A DNA stretch of 64,000 bases from Ideonella_A sp963843805 (GTDB taxonomy: Bacteria > Pseudomonadota > Gammaproteobacteria > Burkholderiales > Burkholderiaceae_C). Within the stretch, counting starts at the first letter, position 1. Every line of letters starts with the position of its first letter. The translations under genes and the position numbers were made by a program. The stretch spans positions 310,001-374,000 of the forward strand of contig CAWJLY010000010.1 in NCBI GenBank assembly GCA_963843805.1. The letters are read 5' to 3'. Below the pieces are notes generated by a model, which saw only the letters and a program-made list of their open reading frames with translations, was not told where the DNA came from and did no database searches. Of the stretch, positions 37,781 to 45,522 are shown piece by piece.

Positions 37781-38844
37781 CGTACCTGCGCATCGTCGTC
37801 GTCGACGATGACCCCGCTGATGTCGAACTGGTCGAGCTCACGCTCGAGCGGGCCGGGCTGGCGGCGAAGGTCGAGCGCGTTGACAACGCCGTCTCGCTGC
37901 GCGCAGCGCTGAAGACGGCGACCCCGCTGGTGCTGTGCGACTACACGATGCCGGGTTTTTCCGCTGAAGCGGCGCTGGCCATCGTCGGCGATCGGGTTGA
38001 TCCGCCGGCGCTGGTGGTGGTGACGCGGGCTATCGGCGAATCTGCGGTGGTCGAGTTGTTTCGCGCTGGCGCCAAGGATTACGTTCCGAAGGACAAGCTG
38101 CGGCTGCTGCCGGCGGTGATCGAGCGGGTGCTGCGCGAACGTGCGCGCGAGCAGGCACGGCGCGAGGCCGAGCGTGCGCTGGCAAGCGCCAACGCACGGA
38201 TGCGCTTGCTGTCGGCGCGCCTGGTCGATGCGCAGGAGCTCGAGCGCTGTGCAGTTGCCCGCGAGCTGCACGACAGCCTGGGTCAGCAACTGACCGGCAT
38301 CGCCATCCACGTGCAGGCGGCGATGGATACCAATCCGGCCGCCATGCAGCAGGCGCTGGAACGCGTGCTGATGTTGTCGCGGCAGGCGATCGACGAGGTC
38401 AAGTCGATGTCGTTCATGTTGCGCCCCGCGCCGCTGGAGGTACTGGGCCTGAGCGCGGCGGCTCAGGCGATATTGCAGCAGCAGCTGGTCGGCAGCGGTC
38501 TGCAGGGCACCCTGCGCCGTCGGGGTACGCCGCCCGTCCGGCCGACACCGGCGCACGCGGTGGCGATGCGCGTGCTGCAGGAAGCACTGACCAACGCGGT
38601 GCGGCACTCGCGAGCGTCGTCGATCCTGGTGCGGCTGCACTACCTGGAGTCCGGCATGTTGTGCATGGCGGTGGCTGATGACGGCATCGGCTTCGACCCG
38701 CAGGCGACATTGGCCGGCGGCCTGAGCCCACGCAATCTCGGGCTGCACGGCATGATCGAGCGCGTCGAATTGTTCGGTGGCCGGTTGCGCTTTCGTTCAC
38801 GCCCCAGCCGCGGAAGCGTGTTGCGGCTGGTGCTGGGTCCTTGA
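37768..38844 (+). CDS. receiver-HisKA_3 histidine kinase (NarX/DegS class)
   Basis: Protein of 358 residues. Receiver (residues 5-120) with VLCDYTMPGF (Asp58), coiled coil rich in Arg/Glu/Ala (125-160), HisKA_3 dimerisation domain with ARELHDSLGQQLTGI (His168) and an HATPase with QEALTNAVRHSRA, DDGIGFD and GLHGMIERVELFGG. This kinase class normally partners with LuxR/NarL-type regulators, exactly what follows 14 bases downstream. It has no sensory domain; input likely comes through its receiver from the other kinases in the cluster. Confidence 0.92.
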   Translation: MGDVTYLRIVVVDDDPADVELVELTLERAGLAAKVERVDNAVSLRAALKTATPLVLCDYTMPGFSAEAALAIVGDRVDPPALVVVTRAIGESAVVELFRAGAKDYVPKDKLRLLPAVIERVLRERAREQARREAERALASANARMRLLSARLVDAQELERCAVARELHDSLGQQLTGIAIHVQAAMDTNPAAMQQALERVLMLSRQAIDEVKSMSFMLRPAPLEVLGLSAAAQAILQQQLVGSGLQGTLRRRGTPPVRPTPAHAVAMRVLQEALTNAVRHSRASSILVRLHYLESGMLCMAVADDGIGFDPQATLAGGLSPRNLGLHGMIERVELFGGRLRFRSRPSRGSVLRLVLGP

Positions 38845-38858
38845 GCCGTGAGACCTCG

Positions 38859-39482
38859 ATGATCCGCACGCTGCTCGCCGACGATCATGACCTGGTTCGC
38901 TCGGGGCTCAAATTGCTGCTCGAGCGGGTCCCCGATGTGACGGTCGTCGGCGAGGCGCGCAGTGGCGAGGAGTTGCTGGCGTTGGCATCCGACCACTTGC
39001 CCGACCTGATCGTCACCGACATCACGATGTGCGGCATGGACGGGTTGACGGCGCTGGGGCAGCTTGAAACGTCGGCGCCGGTCATTGTCGTGTCGATGCA
39101 CGATTCGCCCGACTTCATCCGGCGAGCCTACAAGCTCGGTGCCGCCGCCTATCTGATGAAGGAAGGTTCCGCGATCGACCTGGCCCAGGCCGTACACGCG
39201 GTGATGGCTGGGCAGGTCTATTACGGTCCCCAGATAACCGAACGCCTGCTGCGCGCGACCGAACGCGCACCGGAGGAATTGCTAACCGAACGCCAGTTGC
39301 AGATCCTGGTGATGATCGGGCGCGGGCTGGCCAGCAAGGAAATCGCATTCGAGCTCGGTCTCAGTCCGAAGACGGTCGATGTGCATCGCGCGCGGATCAT
39401 GGAACGCGTCGGCATCGACGATTCGGTCGGTCTGGCGCTCTACTGTGTTCGACATGGCTTGGTCGATCCCGGGCGTGGCTGA
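38859..39482 (+). CDS. NarL/LuxR-family response regulator
   Basis: Protein of 207 residues: receiver with IVTDITMCGMDG (Asp54) and a C-terminal LuxR helix-turn-helix (LTERQLQILVMIGRGLASKE through LSPKTVDVHRARIMERV, residues 143-200). It is the only recognisable DNA-binding protein among the signalling genes, hence the likely transcriptional output. ATG 38859 starts the receiver directly; a TTG at 38841 would add six residues. Probable cognate of the HisKA_3 kinase directly upstream. Confidence 0.93.
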   Translation: MIRTLLADDHDLVRSGLKLLLERVPDVTVVGEARSGEELLALASDHLPDLIVTDITMCGMDGLTALGQLETSAPVIVVSMHDSPDFIRRAYKLGAAAYLMKEGSAIDLAQAVHAVMAGQVYYGPQITERLLRATERAPEELLTERQLQILVMIGRGLASKEIAFELGLSPKTVDVHRARIMERVGIDDSVGLALYCVRHGLVDPGRG

Positions 39483-39560
39483 CCAGTCTGACCCGCGCGT
39501 CGATTCGGTCAGCGCGGTCTGCTTCTTCCATTGTTCGGCATGCAACCTGCTCAGGCAACG

Positions 39561-42500
39561 ATGAACAATCTGCTGATCGTCGATGTGGACGGTGCCGCGC
39601 GAGACCAGCTCGCGGGCGTACTCGAATCCGCCGGGCATCGTGTGCTGGCGACGGCCGATCCGGTCGATGCCTGCAACCTCGCGCAATCCGGGCAGCTGGA
39701 GGTGGCTCTGATCGGCCTGCAGTTGGCGAATGGGGATGGGATCGAATTGGCTCGCCGCCTGCAGGCCGACCCGGTGTCGGCGCAAATCGTCCTGGTGCAC
39801 GTCGCGTACCGACGCGTCGACTCGGAGACCCAAGTCGCCAGTCTGGAGGCCGGAGCCGACGGCTGCCTGACGCTGCCGATGCCGCCGCGCGAACTGCTGG
39901 CCCGGATTGGAAGCCTGCTGCGACGGCGGCAGGCAGCCGACGCGCTGCGCCACAGAGCAACCCGTCAGCAGTCGCTGAATGACGTCAGCGAATCGTGCGA
40001 GTCAGCCCGCAAGTTGCTCGAGCGGCAGCCACGCTACCGCTCGCTGTTCGAGCATCACCCCGACTCGGTGTTCCTGCTCGATACCGACGGCCGCGTCATC
40101 GATGGAAACGCTGCATTTCTGGCCTTGACCGGCTGGTCTGGGGAGGAGGCGCTGCCCGGTCATTTCGCGCCGACAGTTGCCCCCGAGATGCTGGCCTCCA
40201 CGCAAAGCTGGTTTGCTCGTGCGCTAGGCGGTGAGCCGGTGCGTTATGAAACGGTGGCGTTGAACCGTCAGGGGCAACGGATTCCGGTCGAGGTGACTAA
40301 TCTGCCGATGATCGTCGACGGCAGCATTGCCGGTGTGTTCGGCATTGCCCGGGATCTGAGCCGCCGCCATGCCGCCGAGGCGGCATTGGAGCGCAGCCGC
40401 GCGTTGCTCGAGATTGCCGCACGCACGACCCGCGAACTCGCAGAGCGTCTCGAATCCGCGTTCGGGAGCATTGACGCAGCGTGCATCACCCTCGACGGCG
40501 AGTGGCGGTTCACCTACCTCAACGGACGTGCAGAGGACCTGCTGCAGCGCGAGCGGAGCAGCCTGTACGGCAAGATCGTGTGGGAGGAGATTCCGGCGTG
40601 GATCGGATCCGAAATCGGCCTCCGCTGTCGGCAGGCGGCGCAAGAGCGCTGTACGGTGTCATTCGAAGCCCGTTGGGCGTCGTCGCCCAGTTGGCTGGGC
40701 ATTACCGCCTATCCTGCGGCGGGCGGGCTGGCCATCTTCATGCGCGATGTCACAACGCAGCGGCTCGATGCGCAGCGAATGCGCTTGCTCGAGGCCTGCG
40801 TTGCGCGCAGCAACGACATTGTCCTGATCTGCGAGGCCGATTCGCTCGACGAGCCCGGCCCGCGCACGGTCTACGTCAACCCGGCTTTCCAGCGAATCAC
40901 GGGTTATTCACCAACCGAAATCATCGGCCGGTCACCTCGCCTGCTGCAGGGTCCTCGAACCGACCGCAGCGCGCTGCGGCGGATTCGCGACGCGCTGATC
41001 AGCGGCCAACCGGTCCGCGAAGAACTGATCAATTACACCAAGGAAGGTCATCCGATCTGGCTTGAGGTCGACGTGGCTCCCGTGGCGGACGACACCGGCC
41101 GGTTCACCCACTGGATCGCGATTCAGCGCGACATCGGCGGCCGCAAGGCGGCGGAGCATGCGGCCGAGGAAAGCCTGGTCCGCTTCAGGTTGCTGGCCGA
41201 GGCGTCGCTCGACGCGATCGGTGAGTGGAACCTGGTGACGGGCGAGTTGTGGTGGAGCGACGGCTACCAGCGCTTGTTCGGCCGTCCGCCCGAGAAGACC
41301 GATCCGCCGATCGACGGCTGGAGCCGTCATATTCATCCGGACGATGTCGCGCGGGTGATGACGACCATGCAGGCGTTCGGTGAGGGATCGGAAGACCAGT
41401 CGGCGATCGAGTACCGCTACGAACACGCTGACGGCCGTTGGCTCGACGTGCTGGTGCGGGTGCGGATGATTCGCGATGCCGGCGGGCGCCCGGTGCGCAT
41501 GGTCGGTGGCATGTCCGATTTGAGCACGATTCGTGGTGCCCAGCGCCGGGTGGAGAGTCAGCTGGACCGGATGGAATTGCTGCAGCGCATCACCCATGCG
41601 ATCGGCGAGCGAGACGATCTCGACCGCATTTACCGGATCGTCTGCGACCGCTTGGCCGAGCAGATGCCGGCCGCGCTGGTTGCTTTTGGTGAGCCGGCCA
41701 CAATGGTCTGTTCGCTGCAAATCCGTCATCGGGCCACGGCTGCCGCGGCTGGAACGGCGCAGTCTGAGCGGCTGCAGGCCGTCGAACTCGGCGACCCGGC
41801 TGCCTGCGTGGAGCGTGCACTGCGCGGTGAGTTCGTCTATCAGACCGACACCCGCGAAGCAGAACAATCGCTGCTGGGGCGATTGGCCGATGCCGGGCTG
41901 TACAGCCTGGTGCTGGCGCCGCTCGAGTTCGAATCGAATGTCTTCGGCGTGCTGCTGCTCGCTCGCGAGTCTGCGGATGCATTCGGCAGTGCTGATTGCG
42001 AGTTTTTGCGCCAGTTGAGCGGCCACGTGTCGTTGGCGGCTCAGCAGGCACAGCTCCACCGCGCGCTTCAATCCGCCTACGACCGACTGCGCCACACCCA
42101 GCAGGCCGTGCTTCAGCAAGAGCGGTTGCGCGCGCTCGGCGAAATGGCGAGCGGAATTGCCCACGACATCAACAATGCCGTCTCGCCAGCGGCGCTGTAC
42201 GTAGAGGCGATGCTGGAGGGCGAACCGGGGTTGAGCGCGCGGGGCCGTGAGCGGCTGGCCGTGATCTCGCGCGCCATCGAGGACGTCGCCCACACCGTTG
42301 CGCGCATGCGAGAGTTTTATCGCCCGCGCGACGAGACCGTATCGCGACAGCCGGTTGATATCGGCTTGCTGGTGGACCAGGTGATCGAGTTGACCCGCGC
42401 GCGTTGGCGTGACATGCCGCAGCGCAGGGGAATTGCCATCGAGGTGGTGCGCGACTTCGCGCCGTTGCTGCCCACGGTGCGCGCGGTCGATACCGAGCTG

Positions 42501-43268
42501 CGCGATGCCCTGACCAATCTGATCTTCAATGCCGTGGATGCCATGCCGACGGGAGGCCGGCTGACGATTCGAACGCTGCTGCAGCCTTCCGCGGTCGACG
42601 GCGGGCGGATTACCGTCGAAGTCGAGGACGACGGCGTCGGCATGGACGAGGCGACGCTGAAGCAATGCATGGAACCGTTTTTCACGACCAAGGGCGAGCG
42701 CGGCACCGGGCTCGGACTGGCCATGGTGTACGGCACGATGCAACGACACGGCGGCGAAGTCGAGGTTGTCAGCAGTCCGGGATCCGGCACCCGCGCGAGA
42801 CTTCATTTTCCGGTCAAGGCGGATACGCTGGTGGCTGCGCCACCGCAGCCGGTTCTGGGCGCGGTCACTCGGACCCTGCATGTGCTGGTGGTCGACGATG
42901 ATCCGCTGATCCTGCGCTCGCTGTCGGACATGTTGCGCGACGATGGGCATCAAGTCGAAACCGCCGACGGCGGTGCTGCAGCGGTCACTCGTTTGCGAGC
43001 GATCCCGCCTGCCCCCGCTTTCGACGTCATCCTGACCGATCTCGGCATGCCCCATGTCGACGGGATTCAGGTGGCGCGAATCGCCAAGACGATCAGTCCA
43101 GCACCAGTGGTCATGCTGACCGGCTGGGGGCAGCGCATGAACGACGATGGCGAGCACCCCTCGTGTGTCGACCGGGTCCTCGCAAAACCGCCGCGGTTGG
43201 CCGAACTGCGCCGGGTGCTGGCCGAACTGTGCGTGGTCGAGCCGCGGTCGTCCCGCGATCGGGGCTAG
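39561..43268 (+). CDS. multi-PAS/GAF hybrid histidine kinase with pseudo-receiver N-terminus (second copy)
   Basis: Soluble 1235-residue paralogue of the kinase at 26207. Receiver-like domain (1-125) in which the phosphoacceptor Asp is replaced by Gly (VALIGLQLANGDG); PAS domains (150-270, 300-400, 405-530, 545-660); GAF (690-830); HisKA with SGIAHDINNAVSP (His868); HATPase with GERGTGLGLAMVYG; C-terminal receiver with LTDLGMPHVDG. The third PAS is LOV-like (IGRSPRLLQGP) without the cysteine. The C-terminal halves of the two paralogues are nearly collinear, including an unusual KPPRLAELR end in place of a plain KP motif, pointing to duplication. An earlier ATG at 39540 is possible. Confidence 0.9.
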   Translation: MNNLLIVDVDGAARDQLAGVLESAGHRVLATADPVDACNLAQSGQLEVALIGLQLANGDGIELARRLQADPVSAQIVLVHVAYRRVDSETQVASLEAGADGCLTLPMPPRELLARIGSLLRRRQAADALRHRATRQQSLNDVSESCESARKLLERQPRYRSLFEHHPDSVFLLDTDGRVIDGNAAFLALTGWSGEEALPGHFAPTVAPEMLASTQSWFARALGGEPVRYETVALNRQGQRIPVEVTNLPMIVDGSIAGVFGIARDLSRRHAAEAALERSRALLEIAARTTRELAERLESAFGSIDAACITLDGEWRFTYLNGRAEDLLQRERSSLYGKIVWEEIPAWIGSEIGLRCRQAAQERCTVSFEARWASSPSWLGITAYPAAGGLAIFMRDVTTQRLDAQRMRLLEACVARSNDIVLICEADSLDEPGPRTVYVNPAFQRITGYSPTEIIGRSPRLLQGPRTDRSALRRIRDALISGQPVREELINYTKEGHPIWLEVDVAPVADDTGRFTHWIAIQRDIGGRKAAEHAAEESLVRFRLLAEASLDAIGEWNLVTGELWWSDGYQRLFGRPPEKTDPPIDGWSRHIHPDDVARVMTTMQAFGEGSEDQSAIEYRYEHADGRWLDVLVRVRMIRDAGGRPVRMVGGMSDLSTIRGAQRRVESQLDRMELLQRITHAIGERDDLDRIYRIVCDRLAEQMPAALVAFGEPATMVCSLQIRHRATAAAAGTAQSERLQAVELGDPAACVERALRGEFVYQTDTREAEQSLLGRLADAGLYSLVLAPLEFESNVFGVLLLARESADAFGSADCEFLRQLSGHVSLAAQQAQLHRALQSAYDRLRHTQQAVLQQERLRALGEMASGIAHDINNAVSPAALYVEAMLEGEPGLSARGRERLAVISRAIEDVAHTVARMREFYRPRDETVSRQPVDIGLLVDQVIELTRARWRDMPQRRGIAIEVVRDFAPLLPTVRAVDTELRDALTNLIFNAVDAMPTGGRLTIRTLLQPSAVDGGRITVEVEDDGVGMDEATLKQCMEPFFTTKGERGTGLGLAMVYGTMQRHGGEVEVVSSPGSGTRARLHFPVKADTLVAAPPQPVLGAVTRTLHVLVVDDDPLILRSLSDMLRDDGHQVETADGGAAAVTRLRAIPPAPAFDVILTDLGMPHVDGIQVARIAKTISPAPVVMLTGWGQRMNDDGEHPSCVDRVLAKPPRLAELRRVLAELCVVEPRSSRDRG

Positions 43269-43354
43269 AAGATTTCGGCGGTCACCAAGCGGCGCGCCGG
43301 GCGCGCCGTTTGCCCGGCGTGCGATCGACATCGCAAAATACTGAATCTCCCACG

Positions 43355-43789
43355 ATGAATCTGGTCGTCTGTATCTACTGCAGCGCTGCAACCCGCGAGT
43401 TCACGGTCGAAGACCTGACCGAACTGCTGGCAACCTGTCGCGAGAACAACACCGCAGTCGGGGTGACCGGCATGCTGTTATATAGCGACAGGACGTTCTT
43501 CCAGGCGCTCGAAGGTGAGCAGCCGGTTGTCGAAGCGCTGCTGCAGAAGCTGGAGACCGACCAGCGGCATGCGCGAATCACCAAGCTGATCATCGAGCCG
43601 ATTGCTAGCCGGTCGTTCGATCGGTGGTCGATGGGTTTTGCCCGGGTCGGCAAACGCCAACTCGCCAGCATTCCCGGTCTGAACGATTTTTTCGGTCAGG
43701 GCCGCTCATTGATGGACCTCGATGACGGCCGGGCCAAGAAACTGCTCGCCGCGTTCCGCGACGGCGCCTGGCGACAGTCGCTGTCCTGA
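43355..43789 (+). CDS. BLUF-domain blue-light sensor
   Basis: Single-domain BLUF photoreceptor of 144 residues binding FAD. Residues of the photocycle are all present: Tyr8 (VVCIYCSAA), Asn31/Asn32 (CRENNTAVGVTGM), Gln50 (FFQALEGE), and the Trp91/Met93 pair (RWSMGF). The C-terminal 45 residues form the usual helical cap. Short BLUF proteins act through partner proteins, often c-di-GMP enzymes or receivers. It is the last gene of the signalling run, 86 bases after the second giant kinase, and a LOV-EAL protein lies 7 kb upstream, so light input to the cluster is likely (inference). Confidence 0.93.
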   Translation: MNLVVCIYCSAATREFTVEDLTELLATCRENNTAVGVTGMLLYSDRTFFQALEGEQPVVEALLQKLETDQRHARITKLIIEPIASRSFDRWSMGFARVGKRQLASIPGLNDFFGQGRSLMDLDDGRAKKLLAAFRDGAWRQSLS

Positions 43790-43828
43790 TGCCGCTGACA
43801 GGCGCCGCGCCGCGCTTTTCTGCGCCCG

Positions 43829-45289
43829 TCAGCGCGCCAGTCCAATGCCGATTTCCGCGATCCGACCGTCTTCGATTCTGCGCACGACCAGTGTCGCCGT
43901 GCCAAGACCGACCGTGTCACCGGCAACCGGCGGGCGCCGCAACTCGGCTGTCATCCACGCGTCCAGGGCGAGCTGCGCTGACGCCGGCCGTGGCAAGCCG
44001 TAGAAGTCGCATACCGACTCGATCGACGCCGACGGATCGAGCGCGAAATCGCGGAAAACCGCCCGGACCTGCTGCTCGTCAGCGACATCGGGCAGGGCGA
44101 CCTTCAGTTTGCGCGCCACGAAGCCGATCGTGCTGCCCTGGATCAACAGCGACGCCAGCACCACCATGAACGCGATGTTGAACAGCAGGTCGGCCTGCGG
44201 CGTGCCGGCCATCAGCGGAAACAGCGCCAGCACGATCGGCACGGCGCCGCGCAGACCGACCCATGAAATGAACCAGGTTTCGCGCGCACTGAAGCGGAAC
44301 GGCCGCAGGCACAGCCACACGGCCACCGGTCTGGCCACGAAGATCAACGTTGCGGCCACTGCCAGGCCGGGACCGATCGATTGCAGCATCGTCGACGGTG
44401 TGACCAGCAGGCCGAGCAACAGGAACATGCCCGCCTGGGCCAACCAGGCATAACCGTCGATGGCTGCCAGCGTCGGCGCGACCGCCTGGGCGGCGCGGTT
44501 GGCCACGATCAGCCCGAACAGATACACCGCCAGAAAACCCGAACCGCCGCCGAGGCCGGCGGCAGCAAAGATCGCCAAGCCGCCGGCGCCGATCAACAAC
44601 GCCAATACGCCGCTGTCGGCGTCGCGGGCGGCAACTTTGCGGAGCAGCCAGGCCATGGCAAAGCCGCTGAACGCACCCGCTGCCAGGCCCCAGCCGAATT
44701 GCTGGGTGAAGCTCCAGAACAAGCTGGATGCCACGGCGGATGGGGGCGCGCCGCCGCCGGCGATCAGCGAAATGCAGGCCAGGGTCAGAAATACGGCCAT
44801 CGGGTCGTTGACGCCGGATTCGATCTCCAGCGTGGCAGCGACCCGCTCGTTCAGTGTCACCCCCGATCGAGTCAGCAACGCGAAGACCGCTGCGGCATCG
44901 GTCGAGCCGACGATCGCACCGAGCAGCATCGCGGTGCGGGCGTCCAGGCCGGCCACCCAGCTGCCGATCAGCGCCGTGATGCCCGCGCTGATCACCACGC
45001 CCACGCTGGCCAGCACCGAGGCCGGTTTCAGCCCGGTGCGGAAGGTGGCGATGGCGGTGCGCAAGCCGCCGTCGAGCAGGATGATGGCCAACGCGACGTT
45101 GCCGACCCAGAACGACAGGCGGAAGTCGTCGAAGCGATAACCGCCGATGCCGTCTTCACCCGCCACGATTCCGGCGAACAGGAAAACGAGCAGGAACGAA
45201 AAGCCGATCCGGGTCGAGAACAGACCCGTCAGCACGCTGGCAAAAACCAGCGCCGCCGCGGCGAACAAGGGAAGATTGACGGACTCCAT
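43829..45289 (-). CDS. potassium/proton antiporter, CvrA/NhaP2-like
   Basis: CPA1-family antiporter of 486 residues with about 12 membrane helices. The ion-binding block SGVNDPMAVFLTLA and the preceding GAIVGSTDAAAVFALL are diagnostic for NhaP2/CvrA proteins. The cytosolic tail (residues 395-486) carries a TrkA-C-like regulatory domain. It works at the inner membrane in K+ or Na+ efflux and pH/osmotic control. Convergent with the BLUF gene, monocistronic. Ion preference not decidable from sequence. Confidence 0.9.
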   Translation of the reverse strand: MESVNLPLFAAAALVFASVLTGLFSTRIGFSFLLVFLFAGIVAGEDGIGGYRFDDFRLSFWVGNVALAIILLDGGLRTAIATFRTGLKPASVLASVGVVISAGITALIGSWVAGLDARTAMLLGAIVGSTDAAAVFALLTRSGVTLNERVAATLEIESGVNDPMAVFLTLACISLIAGGGAPPSAVASSLFWSFTQQFGWGLAAGAFSGFAMAWLLRKVAARDADSGVLALLIGAGGLAIFAAAGLGGGSGFLAVYLFGLIVANRAAQAVAPTLAAIDGYAWLAQAGMFLLLGLLVTPSTMLQSIGPGLAVAATLIFVARPVAVWLCLRPFRFSARETWFISWVGLRGAVPIVLALFPLMAGTPQADLLFNIAFMVVLASLLIQGSTIGFVARKLKVALPDVADEQQVRAVFRDFALDPSASIESVCDFYGLPRPASAQLALDAWMTAELRRPPVAGDTVGLGTATLVVRRIEDGRIAEIGIGLAR

Positions 45290-45426
45290 CGAGTGGCGAT
45301 CGGGATGTTTCGGTCCGATCGCTTCTGAACGTCGATGTTGACGCTCGATGCTGCAACGGTCCGATTTGAAGGCGGACCGTTATTCTGATGGCATCGCGTG
45401 CCCGACGATGTTGCCGGGCATCGATC

Positions 45427-45462
45427 GATCAGGCCGCGGTTCAGCCGCCGCGGCGTCTGATC
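45427..45462. terminator. GC-rich inverted repeat downstream of catalase gene
   Basis: GATCAG and CTGATC arms enclose a second complementary CCGCGG / CCGCGG pair, giving a strong hairpin in the otherwise empty 45290-45522 gap, 60 bases past the catalase stop. There is no clear U-tract, so it may be a terminator or merely a structured spacer. Confidence 0.4.
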
Positions 45463-45522
45463 AATCCGAGAGGGTGCGCCGGCTGACTGTCTATTCGCTG
45501 CGCACCATCACCCGGTCAACGC

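Noticed and set aside
26207..43268. Photoactive LOV domains in the two giant kinases
   Set aside because: Their LOV-like motifs have Pro in place of the adduct-forming Cys, and the flavin-contact Asn/Gln positions are not kept.
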